From Tragulus kanchil (Eukaryota; Chordata; Mammalia; Artiodactyla; Tragulidae), in NCBI GenBank assembly GCA_022376925.1, contig JAIOJX010000025.1, positions 182,961,801-183,025,800 of the forward strand: a stretch of 64,000 bases of DNA, in the 5' to 3' direction. Positions within the stretch are counted from its first letter, which is position 1. Each line of letters opens with the position of its first letter. This document shows, in pieces, positions 12,276 to 22,936 of this stretch. A program made the translations under genes and the position numbers. The notes beneath the pieces were generated by a model. The model was given only the letters and a program-made list of their open reading frames with translations. It had not been told where the DNA came from and did no database searches.

Positions 12276-12512
12276 TGGGTCAGCTGATGTGAAGAGATGA
12301 TTCGTTCAAAAAGACCCTGATGCTGGGAAAAATAGAAGGCAGGAGAAGAAGGGGATGGCAGAGGACAAGATGGCTAGACGGCACCACTGGCCCAATGGAC
12401 CTGAGTCTGAGCAAGCTCTGGGACATGGTGAGGGACAGGAAAGCTTGGCGTGCTGCAGTCCATGGGGCCTCAAAGAGCTGGACACGACTGAGCAACTGAA
12501 CTGAGCTGAGCA
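12276..12512 (+). mobile_element. BovB LINE 3' tail
   Basis: Carries 'aaaagaccctgatgctggga', 'gcgtgctgcagtccatgggg' and 'acacgactgagcaactgaac', the BovB 3' coding end and its shared tail. It abuts the preceding L1 end directly. Confidence 0.88.
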
Positions 12513-12540
12513 GCTGTGTTGGCGCCTGTCTCCTGAGTGG

Positions 12541-12758
12541 TGTGCACATGCTCAGTCGCTCAGTCACGTCCGACCCTTTGTGACCCTCTGGACTGTCGCC
12601 CGGCAGACTCCTCTGTCCATTGGGATTCTCCAGGCAAGAATACTGGAGTGGGTTGTCACGGCCTTCCACAGGGGATCTTCCCAACCCAGGAATCGAACCC
12701 AAGTCTGTCTCCTGCATCGGCAGGCGAGTTCTTTATCAATAGTGCCACCTGGGAAGTC
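12541..12758 (-). mobile_element. Bov-tA-type SINE
   Basis: Near full-length complement: 'gctcagtcgctcagtcacgt' tail, 'gaatactggagtgggttgtc', 'ggggatcttcccaacccagg', and the tRNA-like head ending 'gccacctgggaagtc'. It lies 28 bp after the BovB tail in opposite orientation, so the two shared 3' modules face each other. Confidence 0.9.
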
Positions 12759-12759
12759 G

Positions 12760-13515
12760 GCCTACATTCAGATGCAGCTCTAGACTATGCCCTGTGAGCC
12801 CTGGAGTTCAAAGGAGAGAGACTATATCCTGTGTATACTGTTCTCCCCTTCTCTTTCCGTCCTAAACTAGGGTTTGTTTGCTTCTAAGTAGTGTTCTCTC
12901 AGAGAACTAGGTCAAAGGAAAGGCCCGAGAACTAAACTTCAGGAGAGGTGTGTGAGTGCTCCTGTGAGATCTGTAAGAGGCGGTCTGTTTTTGGTAACAT
13001 GTGGGCGAGCTGCCAATTGCATCATCTGTAGCTGCTGCTGCTCTTGATAATACAGTATTAGTCATCTTTATTCCAACAAAGTCCTCCTCATGCGCTATAG
13101 ATGTGATGCTGAATTTCAGATCCATTCAGGTGATAATGTTTGTAACTAGTATGTTAGAAATCCTACATTATTTGAAAGAAAAAATGTGCAACCTATTTGA
13201 AGATCAGTGGGAAAGATGGTGAATAAACAGCCTTCTAGTCACCGTAGTTTTAAAATACTGCTAAGGAATTGTGCGTGAACATTCCTCTGTATAACTCATT
13301 TAAGATCTACAATGATACACTAGATATCCTGATGAATCAGTGGCCTCTGTGGGGTTTGGAGCTTGGAAATTAGTGAGGAGAGTTGGAAGCAGAATCACAA
13401 ATCTCTATGTTCTTTTCCAAGTGAAAGACGTCTGAAAAGGCTGTATAAGCTGATCAGCCCAAATGACTTCCATAATTCACCTGCTAGAGATCTTGTGCGA
13501 AAGCGCTTTTTGTAA
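12760..13515. other. Unassigned non-coding DNA
   Basis: Single copy. No element, gene or clear regulatory site supported. Confidence 0.5.
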
Positions 13516-13517
13516 AG

Positions 13518-14075
13518 TGTATTAGCCGGGATTCTCCAGAGAAATAGGACCAAAAGCATGTCTCTGGCTCTATCTCAATCTCTATCTAATCTCTATATCT
13601 ATTTTTCTATCTTACCCATCTATGATGTTTATTTAAAGAATTGACTGTATAGCTAATCTTTTTCTTTCTCTCTCTCTCTGTCTATCTATGAAATTTATTT
13701 TAAAGAATTGACTGTATAGCAAATCTTTATTTTTCTTTCTTTCTCTCTATCTATCCATCTATCTATGAGACTTATTTTAAGGAGCTGGCTTGTGCAGTTG
13801 TGCAGGCCTGTGGAGTCCAAATTCTGATAGCATAAACCAGCAGGCTGGAGACCCTGGGAAGAGCTGCAGTTTGAGTCCAAATGCAGTCTCCCTGCAGAAT
13901 TCCTTCTTTCATGGGCACAATCAGTCTTTTTCTATTAAGACCTTCAACAGATTGGATGAGGCCCACCCACATTACGAAGGACAACCTGCTTGACCCCAAG
14001 TCCACCAATGTAAGTGTTTGACCCGCTCTCTGGGAATTGTGGCCCAGCTGAGCTGACACATAAAATTAACCATCA
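13518..14075 (-). mobile_element. ERVL-type solo LTR, MLT2-like, inverted
   Basis: Begins 'tgtattagccgggattctcc' and ends 'acataaaattaaccatca', the complementary termini of the MLT2 family of ERVL LTRs. The middle has 'ctggagaccctgggaagag', 'gcagaattccttctttc' and 'attggatgaggcccaccc'. A TCTA/TCTC-rich tract (13560-13770) contains an internal tandem duplication of about 70 bp around 'aagaattgactgtatagc' (13636 and 13708). No viral coding sequence is attached. Confidence 0.72.
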
Positions 14076-14344
14076 GATGATATGCTGTGAAGTATGACTA
14101 ATATTTTTATTTTTGTTTGTCTATTTGTAGGAGAGAGCTGCCAGAATGCCCAAATGGCAGCTATTTGAGGAGTAGCTTCATGTTGAGATGTTAACGTGGA
14201 AAGTAGATGACTTAGGGGTTCATAGTAACACAGAGATAGTAACACCTCAAATTTCTCACAACCCAGAGAAATACGTACACATAGGTATATATATTGTATA
14301 TTTTTAGGTTGTGATAACGTGAAGGTGTTACTATCATATATCTA

Positions 14345-14376
14345 TCTCTATATATCTATACTATCATATAGATGTA

Positions 14377-14421
<45 letters not shown>

Positions 14422-14453
14422 AAGATATATATATAAGATATATATATAAGATG

Positions 14454-14495
<42 letters not shown>

Positions 14496-14505
14496 CATCT
14501 TATAT
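14345..14505. repeat. AT-rich compound microsatellite with a perfect 62-bp palindrome (copy a)
   Basis: Compound TA/TG tracts with a 13-bp tandem motif around 'agatatatatata'. Positions 14444-14505 form a perfect palindrome: arm 'taagatgtatgtgt' at 14447-14460, (AT)14 at 14461-14488, arm 'acacatacatctta' at 14489-14502. It could extrude a cruciform. Confidence 0.88.
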
Positions 14506-14509
14506 TTTC

Positions 14510-15080
14510 AAAATGCTCAAATGCATGCATATGAAAGGCAAAGAGCAGAACCAGGATCATCAGAGGAGATGAATTTTGACTCAAGACTAATTGGAACCAT
14601 CAATAAGTGATGACTTCTGAGCAGAGCTGGCCCTGAGCGGACTCCCTTCTGGCCTTCTGTGATGAGCTTATTCCCAGCTCCTCATCGTGACTATCACAGA
14701 ATTTCCTCTTTTCCCTTCAGCCCCTACCCACACCACATTTACTTTATTCCCCTCAATTCAGAGACAAAAGGCCACCAATTCCGTAACATCCTTCTTAAAC
14801 ACTTCCATTTTTAGAACTTTTTTTCTATCTCAATGAATAGGTTTCTTGGATTTTTCCCAAGGCCAGTTTGTTCCTGTCCTTGGCCCAATGCTTTCCACTT
14901 TCTCCAGGTCCTTGCTCATTTGGTGAACATAATTTTTTTTAGAAATAAATATGTGATGTTCTCTGCACTTAATGTTTTGTAGCAGTTAGCTTTTTACTCA
15001 ATATCTGCTATGCCAGGCTTATGGCTGACAGGCTTTTTATATAAACCAGAGGAGTAACATTATCTCCCTCTCTCTTTCTT
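14510..15080. other. Unassigned DNA within block 5
   Basis: No supported gene or element. Repeated at about 15613-16183. Confidence 0.45.
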
Positions 15081-15091
15081 TCTATCTACCA

Positions 15092-15180
15092 TGCTTGACC
15101 CCAAGTCCACCAATGTAAGTGTTTGACCCGCTCTCTGGGAATTGTGGCCCAGCTGAGCTGACACATAAAATTAACCATCA
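15092..15180 (-). mobile_element. Terminal piece of the MLT2-like LTR (copy b)
   Basis: Repeats 13987-14075 only. The rest of the LTR is missing because the block starts inside it, so this is not an independent solo LTR. Confidence 0.75.
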
Positions 15181-15449
15181 GATGATATGCTGTGAAGTAT
15201 GACTAATATTTTTATTTTTGTTTGTCTATTTGTAGGAGAGAGCTGCCAGAATGCCCAAATGGCAGCTATTTGAGGAGTAGCTTCATGTTGAGATGTTAAC
15301 GTGGAAAGTAGATGACTTAGGGGTTCATAGTAACACAGAGATAGTAACACCTCAAATTTCTCACAACCCAGAGAAATACGTACACATAGGTATATATATT
15401 GTATATTTTTAGGTTGTGATAACGTGAAGGTGTTACTATCATATATCTA

Positions 15450-15558
15450 TCTCTATATATCTATACTATCATATAGATGTATGTATGTGTATATATATAT
15501 GTATATATATATATATACACACATACAAGATATATATATAAGATATATATATAAGATG

Positions 15559-15598
<40 letters not shown>

Positions 15599-15608
15599 CA
15601 TCTTATAT
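15450..15608. repeat. AT-rich microsatellite and palindrome (copy b)
   Basis: Same structure as at 14345. The upstream tract has extra interruptions ('gtatgtatgtgtatat') and the central AT run of the palindrome is shorter by one dinucleotide. Confidence 0.85.
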
Positions 15609-16479
15609 TTTCAAAATGCTCAAATGCATGCATATGAAAGGCAAAGAGCAGAACCAGGATCATCAGAGGAGATGAATTTTGACTCAAGACTAATTGGAAC
15701 CATCAATAAGTGATGACTTCTGAGCAGAGCTGGCCCTGAGCGGACTCCCTTCTGGCCTTCTGTGATGAGCTTATTCCCAGCTCCTCATCGTGACTATCAC
15801 AGAATTTCCTCTTTTCCCTTCAGCCCCTACCCACACCACATTTACTTTATTCCCCTCAATTCAGAGACAAAAGGCCACCAATTCCGTAACATCCTTCTTA
15901 AACACTTCCATTTTTAGAACTTTTTTTCTATCTCAATGAATAGGTTTCTTGGATTTTTCCCAAGGCCAGTTTGTTCCTGTCCTTGGCCCAATGCTTTCCA
16001 CTTTCTCCAGGTCCTTGCTCATTTGGTGAACATAATTTTTTTTAGAAATAAATATGTGATGTTCTCTGCACTTAATGTTTTGTAGCAGTTAGCTTTTTAC
16101 TCAATATCTGCTATGCCAGGCTTATGGCTGACAGGCTTTTTATATAAACCAGAGGAGTAACATTATCTCCCTCTCTCTTTCTTTCTATCTATCTTGATTT
16201 GTTTGGACTAGTGCAGGAGTAAAGATAACAGAAAAAAAGCAGATGTACAAAAACACAGAACCATGCAGTGTGAAGTATTTGTGGGCAGAGAGACTGAGAC
16301 TTCTTTGCTATTTGGGCTCAACGTTAATCACGCTGGCACAGGAAATGCGGGGCATGGTGGCCAGAATCACCCACTTGTCACGCATCCAAGGCAAGTGGCA
16401 ACCAGACAATAGTCACATCATTGCAGTGATGAGGCTTCCTCCCTGCCGTGTCTCTTATCCCACCGCTGGACCCACCATA

Positions 16480-16690
16480 TTATTTATCTTAAGACATAAT
16501 TTACATAAAATGATCCCCCCATTTGAATGCACAGCTTGATGAATTTTGCAAGATGGATACAATTATGTCTTCACCAGCACACTCAAGGTAGAGTTTTGAT
16601 TCCCTCATCCCCCCAAGTCCCCCCATGTTCCTTTTGCTTTCAAAGGTCCCCCACTCACAATCCCCAGACCACTGATGAGGTTTCTCTTAG
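16480..16690 (-). mobile_element. Old L1 fragment, inverted (copy a, left part)
   Basis: Resembles the complement of an old L1 3' UTR: 'taagacataatttacataaa', 'gatgaattttgcaagatgga', 'ccccagaccactgatgagg'. It appears to continue beyond the LTR at about 17030. Confidence 0.65.
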
Positions 16691-16691
16691 G

Positions 16692-17028
16692 GCCCTAGAC
16701 TGCATGTTTGTGTTGCCCCAAGATGGATGTGCTGGAACCCTAGGCCCACAATAAGTGTGACTTCTGGGAGATATCAGTCATGTGGGTGGGACCTTCATCA
16801 TGGATTAGTGCCCTTACATGTAGCACGCTCTCTGCTCTCTCTACCGGGTAAGGACACCGTGAGAAGAGGTGCTTCTGTAAACAGCAAGCTGGCTCTCACG
16901 GGACGCCAGGTCTGTCTGTACCTTGACCTTGGGTTTCCCAGCCCCAAGAACTGGGTGAAATGCTTGTTGTTTAAGTCACCTGCGTCTAGGGTGTTTTTGT
17001 TATAGCAGTTTGAGCTGCGAAGACACGT
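16692..17028 (+). mobile_element. MaLR (MLT1/MST-type) solo LTR inside L1 (copy a)
   Basis: MaLR LTR landmarks in order: 'gactgcatgtttgtgttgcc', 'gtgggtgggacc', 'ggattagtgcccttacatg', 'aaggacaccgtgag', 'gtttcccagccccaagaact', and the terminal 'gttatagcagtttgagctgc'. No internal retroviral sequence. The same L1 appears on both sides. Confidence 0.75.
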
Positions 17029-17029
17029 A

Positions 17030-17213
17030 GCATTGACTAGTGCTGCCTTCTCTAGTGTGGAGTCGCTTCTACTTTTGACTGTGTGAATAACTGCTGGCAG
17101 CCATTATGCCTGGCTTATGCTTGACTTCTTGTCCTCAACACAGTGTTTGTAGGGTTCATCCATGCTGCAGTATGTCAGCAGTTTGTTCCTTTGTAGCCCT
17201 CTGTGCTGTTTGA
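17030..17213 (-). mobile_element. Old L1, inverted, right of the LTR (copy a)
   Basis: Continues with 'gtagggttcatccatgctgc' and 'gtttgttcctttgtagccct', complement of L1 ORF2-end sequence. Cut by the block 6 joint. Confidence 0.65.
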
Positions 17214-17626
17214 CCTTTTTGCTAGGTGTGGACAGTTAGCTTTTTACTCAATATCTGCTATGCCAGGCTTATGGCTGACAGGCTTTTTATATAAACCAGA
17301 GGAGTAACATTATCTCCCTCTCTCTTTCTTTCTATCTATCTTGATTTGTTTGGACTAGTGCAGGAGTAAAGATAACAGAAAGAAAGCAGATGTACAAAAA
17401 CACAGAACCATGCAGTGTGAAGTATTTGTGGGCAGAGAGACTGAGACTTCTTTGCTATTTGGGCTCAACGTTAATCACGCTGGCACAGGAAATGCGGGGC
17501 ATGGTGGCCAGAATCACCCACTTGTCACGCATCCAAGGCAAGTGGCAACCAGACAATAGTCACATCATTGCAGTGATGAGGCTTCCTCCCTGCCGTGTCT
17601 CTTATCCCACCGCTGGACCCACCATA

Positions 17627-17837
17627 TTATTTATCTTAAGACATAATTTACATAAAATGATCCCCCCATTTGAATGCACAGCTTGATGAATTTTGCAAGA
17701 TGGATACAATTATGTCTTCACCAGCACACTCAAGGTAGAGTTTTGATTCCCTCATCCCCCCAAGTCCCCCCATGTTCCTTTTGCTTTCAAAGGTCCCCCA
17801 CTCACAATCCCCAGACCACTGATGAGGTTTCTCTTAG
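17627..17837 (-). mobile_element. Old L1 fragment, inverted (copy b, left part)
   Basis: Second block 6 copy of 16480-16690. Confidence 0.65.
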
Positions 17838-17838
17838 G

Positions 17839-18176
17839 GCCCTAGACTGCATGTTTGTGTTGCCCCAAGATGGATGTGCTGGAACCCTAGGCCCACAATA
17901 AGTGTGACTTCTGGGAGATATCAGTCATGTGGGTGGGACCTTCATCATGGATTAGTGCCCTTACATGTAGCACGCTCTCTGCTCTCTCTACCGGGTAAGG
18001 ACACCGTGAGAAGAGGTGCTTCTGTAAACAGCAAGCTGGCTCTCACGGGACGCCAGGTCTGTCTGTACCTTGACCTTGGGTTTCCCAGCCCCAAGAACTG
18101 GGTGAAATGCTTGTTGTTTAAGTCACCTGCGTCTAGGGTGTTTTTGTTATAGCAGTTTGAGCTGACGAAGACACGT
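17839..18176 (+). mobile_element. MaLR solo LTR (copy b)
   Basis: Second copy of 16692-17028. It has one extra base at 'gctgacgaagac' (18165 region) against 'gctgcgaagac' in copy a and in the partial third copy at 19268. Confidence 0.75.
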
Positions 18177-18177
18177 A

Positions 18178-18376
18178 GCATTGACTAGTGCTGCCTTCTC
18201 TAGTGTGGAGTCGCTTCTACTTTTGACTGTGTGAATAACTGCTGGCAGCCATTATGCCTGGCTTATGCTTGACTTCTTGTCCTCAACACAGTGTTTGTAG
18301 GGTTCATCCATGTTGCAGTATGTGTCAGCAGTTTGTTCCTTTGTAGCCCTCTGTGCTGTTTGACTGCGTATAGTGG
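18178..18376 (-). mobile_element. Old L1, inverted, left of the Bov-tA (copy a of block 7)
   Basis: Same L1 as at 17030, here running on into the SINE junction at 'gtttgactgcgtatag'. Confidence 0.65.
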
Positions 18377-18377
18377 A

Positions 18378-18584
18378 GGTGGTTTAGGTGCTCAGTTGTG
18401 CCTGACTCTTTGAGACCCCATGGGCTGTGGCCAGCTGGGCTCCTCTGTCCATGGGATTTCCCAGGCAAGAATACTGGAGTGGGTGGCCATTTCCTTCTCC
18501 AGGGGATCTTCTTGACCCAGGGTTTGAACCTGGGTCTCCTGGATTGCAGGTGGATTCTTTACCACTGAGCCACCAGGGAAGACC
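18378..18584 (-). mobile_element. Bov-tA-type SINE in L1 (copy a)
   Basis: Complement of a full SINE: 'gtgcctgactctttgagacc' tail, 'gaatactggagtgggtggcc', 'ggggatcttcttgacccagg', and head 'gagccaccagggaag'. It splits an older minus-strand L1. Confidence 0.9.
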
Positions 18585-19112
18585 AATTTTATTGTGTAAA
18601 TATACCACGATTCATTTATCCAATCAAAGCACACATTTGGGTTGTTCCCAATGTTTGGGTCTTATCAATAAAGCTGCTGTGATCATCCATGTGTACGGAC
18701 ATAAATTTGAGCATTTGGTAGGGGTTACATACTCAGGAGGGAGAAACTAAGAATATGTTTAACTTTATAGGAAATTGCCAAACTATTTTCCACCAGTAAT
18801 ATTGCCCCATTTTTTCTTGCCAATATTTTAAAATTTATCCATTCTATAGGATATATGTTGTACTTTATTTTGGGCTTTAACTTTTTGCATTATACTAATG
18901 ACCAATGATGTCCCTTGTCTTTTCACAAGTTTATTGGGTATTCGTAAATTATCTTCTTTGTGAAGTGTCTGTTTAAACTTTTGCACATTTTTTATTGGGT
19001 GTTCATCTTCTTTTTTTATTATGCAGTTGCAAGAATTCTTGGTATATTCCAAATTCAAGCACTTTGTCAAATACACTCATTGCAAACGTTTTCTCCTAAT
19101 CTGTGGCTTCAC
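18585..19112 (-). mobile_element. Old L1 ORF2-end fragment, inverted (copy a)
   Basis: Complement of the L1 ORF2 3' region: 'atttgggttgttcccaatgt', 'aataaagctgctgtgatcat', 'attgccaaactattttccac', 'gtctgtttaaacttttgcac', 'cgttttctcctaatctgtgg'. Frames are destroyed. Confidence 0.75.
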
Positions 19113-19206
19113 AGCAAGGAAAGTCACTGCAGTGAGAAGCCTGCACACTACAGCTAGAGAGCAGTCCCCTCAGCAACGAAGACTCAGCACAGCCACAATA
19201 AATAAG
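19113..19206 (+). mobile_element. CHR-type SINE 3' fragment (copy a)
   Basis: Has 'cactgcagtgagaagcctgc', 'caacgaagactcagcacagc' and 'cacaataaataa', the 3' body and A/T-rich tail of CHR SINEs. No tRNA-like head. Confidence 0.7.
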
Positions 19207-19284
19207 CTCTGCTGTTTAAGGTCCAGCCAAGGGGCTTTTTTCTAGGGTGTTTTTGTTATAGCAGTTTGAGCTGCGAAGACACGT

Positions 19285-19484
19285 AGCATTGACTAGTGCT
19301 GCCTTCTCTAGTGTGGAGTCGCTTCTACTTTTGACTGTGTGAATAACTGCTGGCAGCCATTATGCCTGGCTTATGCTTGACTTCTTGTCCTCAACACAGT
19401 GTTTGTAGGGTTCATCCATGTTGCAGTATGTGTCAGCAGTTTGTTCCTTTGTAGCCCTCTGTGCTGTTTGACTGCGTATAGTGG
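19285..19484 (-). mobile_element. Old L1, inverted (copy b of 18178)
   Basis: Second block 7 copy, preceded by a 45-bp stub of the MaLR LTR end (19241-19285). Confidence 0.65.
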
Positions 19485-19485
19485 A

Positions 19486-19692
19486 GGTGGTTTAGGTGCT
19501 CAGTTGTGCCTGACTCTTTGAGACCCCATGGGCTGTGGCCAGCTGGGCTCCTCTGTCCATGGGATTTCCCAGGCAAGAATACTGGAGTGGGTGGCCATTT
19601 CCTTCTCCAGGGGATCTTCTTGACCCAGGGTTTGAACCTGGGTCTCCTGGATTGCAGGTGGATTCTTTACCACTGAGCCACCAGGGAAGACC
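19486..19692 (-). mobile_element. Bov-tA-type SINE in L1 (copy b)
   Basis: Identical copy of 18378-18584, displaced with its flanks. Not a new insertion. Confidence 0.9.
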
Positions 19693-20221
19693 AATTTTAT
19701 TGTGTAAATATACCACGATTCATTTATCCAATCAAAGCACACATTTGGGTTGTTCCCAATGTTTGGGTCTTATCAATAAAGCTGCTGTGATCATCCATGT
19801 GTACGGACATAAATTTGAGCATTTGGTAGGGGTTACATACTCAGGAGGGAGAAACTAAGAATATGTTTAACTTTATAGGAAATTGCCAAACTATTTTCCA
19901 CCAGTAATATTGCCCCATTTTTTCTTGCCAATATTTTAAAATTTATCCATTCTATAGGATATATGTTGTACTTTATTTTGGGCTTTAACTTTTTGCATTA
20001 TACTAATGACCAATGATGTCCCTTGTCTTTTCACAAGTTTATTGGGTATTCGTAAATTATCTTCTTTTGTGAAGTGTCTGTTTAAACTTTTGCACATTTT
20101 TTATTGGGTGTTCATCTTCTTTTTTTATTATGCAGTTGCAAGAATTCTTGGTATATTCCAAATTCAAGCACTTTGTCAAATACACTCATTGCAAACGTTT
20201 TCTCCTAATCTGTGGCTTCAC
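19693..20221 (-). mobile_element. Old L1 ORF2-end fragment, inverted (copy b)
   Basis: Copy of 18585-19112 with one extra T in a homopolymer near 20066. Confidence 0.75.
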
Positions 20222-20330
20222 AGCAAGGAAAGTCACTGCAGTGAGAAGCCTGCACACTACAGCTAGAGAGCAGTCCCCTCAGCAACGAAGACTCAGCACA
20301 GCCACAATAAATACATAAATAGAAGTATTA
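20222..20330 (+). mobile_element. CHR-type SINE 3' fragment (copy b, full tail)
   Basis: Copy of 19113-19206, but the A/T-rich tail continues here ('aataaatacataaatagaag'), showing what the joint removed from copy a. Confidence 0.7.
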
Positions 20331-21860
20331 AAAATATGGAATATAGTCATAGGATGAAACAGAGTTGGAACAATTAAAACAAAACCTTTTAGAAAGATAA
20401 GCACTGTTCACCAAGTACTGTTTTCCAACATGCCATTGACTGAAAAAAGAAAAAGAAAAAAAGCACAAACTCAAAGTTGTGAGTTGCGTTTTTTCAGCCG
20501 ATTTTCTGAAGACTTCAAGCCCGGGAGACAGGTCTTTCAGATCACTCTGAGGGACTGTTCCAAAGAGATCAGGGAGGAGCCAGGGTACACGGGAGTTTTG
20601 TAACAAAAGCCAGGTGGTTGGAACACCAAAAGATTACTGTTAAAGAAAACGGGATATCTCAAGTTAATGTATTGAGGGCTTTTCTATATATGGGTAGAGG
20701 CAAAAGTCTGGGCTCATTGAAATCACTTCTCTGACATGCACCTCAGCTACCTGGAGCCAGTATACTGGGTTTTCATGTCTGGAGTTTCCTCAGGGGACAC
20801 CCTTGCAGGGCGGGGGTATCTGCAGCGGCTGCAGGCTTAATAAACACGCACCTCACTCCTGCGCTTCTCGACTTCCAAGCGGCTGGGCTGCAAGCCTCAC
20901 GGTGATGACAGAGGCACCAGAGAGCCAGCCCATGGGCAGCCCATCTCCCGCCTCTGGCCTCTGCCCTCTCCGGGGGAAGCTGCATGACCACGCCCAGGGT
21001 CAAGAGGGGCAGCGGGGCGCCCTGCTCGCTGAGGGAGGGTGCTGCGGAGTCAGGTGGCAGAGCATGTGGGCGCAGGGAGGCATAATCGTGGGACCAAAGG
21101 ACTCGCCTGCATTGCCAGAAACCCGCTGGGTGTTATCTGTTCCATGGAGACGCTGGGGTCGCTAAATAAATCCACACGTGAAGTCCTTCCAAAGACACTG
21201 CTTGGTCTTCTGGTCAATAAGTATTGGTTATTTGGTTATTCTTATCATTTTCTGAAACTTAAATCTTATCATGATACTTCTCTGCTAATCCTCCCCATGG
21301 CTCCCCATCTTGCCTGAAACTCCCGTCCGCCCAGGTCAGTTTGCCTCAGGACCACCTGGGCAGCTTGACAAACGTGCGTAGTCATGCCTTCCATTCCTCT
21401 AGGCTCTGACTCATAGTCTGGGATGGGGCTCGGAAAACTCTATTTCCACAAGCACATGGTTCTTCTGGAGGCAGGTGGTACGCGCCTCCTGCTTGGAGGC
21501 ATGTAGACCACAGGGGCAAAAACTCCAGGCTCGTAAGCATCACACCCAAGCCCCTCTTCTGAAGCCTTATCTCCAACTGCAAAAACTTTGACATTTACTA
21601 AACGAATGACCCTATTGATGACTATTGCTTTCTGAGGAGGTAGTCTTTCAGGCTATCTTAAGTCAACGAGTGGTTTCTGAATTTTAGGTGACCCTAGGAT
21701 GAGGCACATTATCTTTTTTTCCCCCCTCTTTTTCTTGTTTAGGTACATGAATGTCATTGGTTCCATTGCCTTTCATTCCTCCAGGCTGTTGGGCATTACG
21801 GGAAACTACATCTCGCAGGCTCCCTTGCATTCTGGTTTTCTGAAGGTCTGGCCAGTGAGA
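20331..21860. other. Unassigned single-copy DNA, GC-richer in the middle
   Basis: 20780-21100 is GC-rich and has a 120-codon open frame, but with no recognisable domain, splice context or polyadenylation layout. I assign no gene. The stretch 21740-21860 may be an old diverged repeat that I cannot name. Confidence 0.45.
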
Positions 21861-22111
21861 CACATGGGTGGAAACTGGAAGATGGCAAGGGGAGACTAGC
21901 CAGGTATTTCTCCCCCTTTTCTTTGGCTCCCCTTACCAAACGTGGCAGCTCTGCCAGCTGTGATGTCTCCCCCATGGTTCCAGCTGTTACCAGGCAGTTC
22001 CCACCAGGCTTCCCCAGCATGTGGACTCTAGGCCTCTGTGTCATCCCAATGTCCCTGCAGTTCAAGGGCTGGTGCAGAGTCTTGCTCTCAGTAGGGTCAC
22101 GGTCAGCCTTC

Positions 22112-22662
22112 TGTGTCAACTAGGCTATAGCATCCGGCTATTCATCAAATGCAAACATAGGTGCTGCTATGAAGGCATTTTATGGGTACAATCAGTTGAC
22201 TTTAAGATGATTATCAATAACACGGGTGCACCTGATTCAAGGTCTTTCACTTGAAAGGTCTTAAGACCAGAACTGAGGTTTCCCTGAGGAAGAAGGCATT
22301 TTGTCTGTGGATCAGTGGACCGCACGCAGCCTGGCCTCCTGCCCAACCATCTCCAGGCTATGTTTTTTGACAGCCTGGCTGATGGCTTTTGAAATTACCT
22401 AGCCAGCCTCCACAATCACATGAGCTAATTCCCTATAATGTGTAATGTATATAATCTCTCTCTGTGTCTCTCTGTATGTGTCCCTCTTTTTATGTATCTA
22501 TCCCTCTATCTATCTATCTATATATGTCATCTGTCTATCTATCTATCTATATTTATCTGTCTATCTGTCTCCATCTGTCTCTCTCTATTTGTCTGTCTGT
22601 CTGTCTATCTGTCTAACTAGTATGCTGGCTCTGTTTCTTTGTCAGAGCCATGACTGATGCAG
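22112..22662 (+). mobile_element. ERVL-type LTR (MLT2-like) with tetranucleotide expansion (copy a)
   Basis: Starts 'tgtgtcaactaggctatagc'. It carries 'caatcagttgactttaagat', 'gaggtttccctgaggaagaa' and 'cctccacaatcacatgagct', and ends near 'catgactgatgcag'. The 3' third is expanded into a TCTA/TCTG tract (22455-22612). No retroviral genes accompany it. Confidence 0.65.
22455..22612. repeat. (TCTA)n/(TCTG)n compound microsatellite (copy a)
   Basis: Imperfect TCTA, TCTG and TCTC units inside the LTR. Long open frames here (Leu/Ser/Tyr/Ile-rich) are repeat artefacts. Confidence 0.88.
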
Positions 22663-22769
22663 ATCACCTCTGGGTTGTCTCTCCATTCTCTGAGCCCTCA
22701 CTGATATAGCACATTTGGAAAAAAGGACATTGGAGACTATGCCAACATTACCCTAAAAATTGATGTGCG

Positions 22770-22936
22770 TCATAGATGAATGGTACAGAATAGAGAGCCC
22801 AGAAATAAATCCACACAATTATGATCAATTAATCTGTGACAAAAGAGGCATGAATATACAATGGGGAAAAGACAGCCTCTTCAATAAGTGGTGCGAGGAA
22901 ACTGGACAGCTACATATAAAAGAATAAATGAAACAT
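22770..22936 (+). mobile_element. L1 ORF2 3' region, cut by the joint (copy a)
   Basis: 'gaatggtacagaatagagag', 'acaatggggaaaagacagcc' and 'ggacagctacatataaaaga' mark the late ORF2 region of L1. It stops at the joint at about 22936 rather than at a natural end. Confidence 0.82.

Larger units (their letters stand above)
13987..16191. repeat. Near-identical tandem block 5 (offset 1105, then 1103)
   Basis: 13987-15089 recurs at 15092-16191. It starts inside the LTR at 13518-14075, so copy b carries only the LTR's last 90 bp or so. The AT microsatellite differs in interruptions and by 2 bp between copies; the rest matches. Confidence 0.92.
16086..18363. repeat. Near-identical tandem block 6 (offset 1147)
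   Basis: 16086-17213 recurs at 17233-18363, with a joint of about 19 bp ('ctttttgctaggtgtgga'). Late differences include 'atgctgcagtatgtcagc' against 'atgttgcagtatgtgtcagc'. Its first 106 bp are also the end of block 5, so that stretch is present three times (14983, 16086, 17233). Confidence 0.92.
18132..20312. repeat. Near-identical tandem block 7 (offset 1109/1108)
   Basis: 18132-19206 recurs at 19241-20312. The joint (about 19207-19240) matches neither copy. Because blocks 6 and 7 overlap, the LTR end plus adjacent L1 occurs three times (16986, 18132, 19241). Confidence 0.92.

Noticed and set aside
14319..14584. Tyr/Ile-rich frames on both strands
   Set aside because: Direct translation of an AT/TG microsatellite. 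Near-mirror frames on both strands are expected from a palindromic repeat.
20803..21165. 120-codon open frame in GC-rich DNA
   Set aside because: GC-rich sequence has fewer stops by chance. No motif, splice signal pattern or related frame supports a gene.
22438..22657. Open frames rich in Leu, Ser, Tyr and Ile
   Set aside because: Direct translation of a TCTA/TCTG microsatellite.
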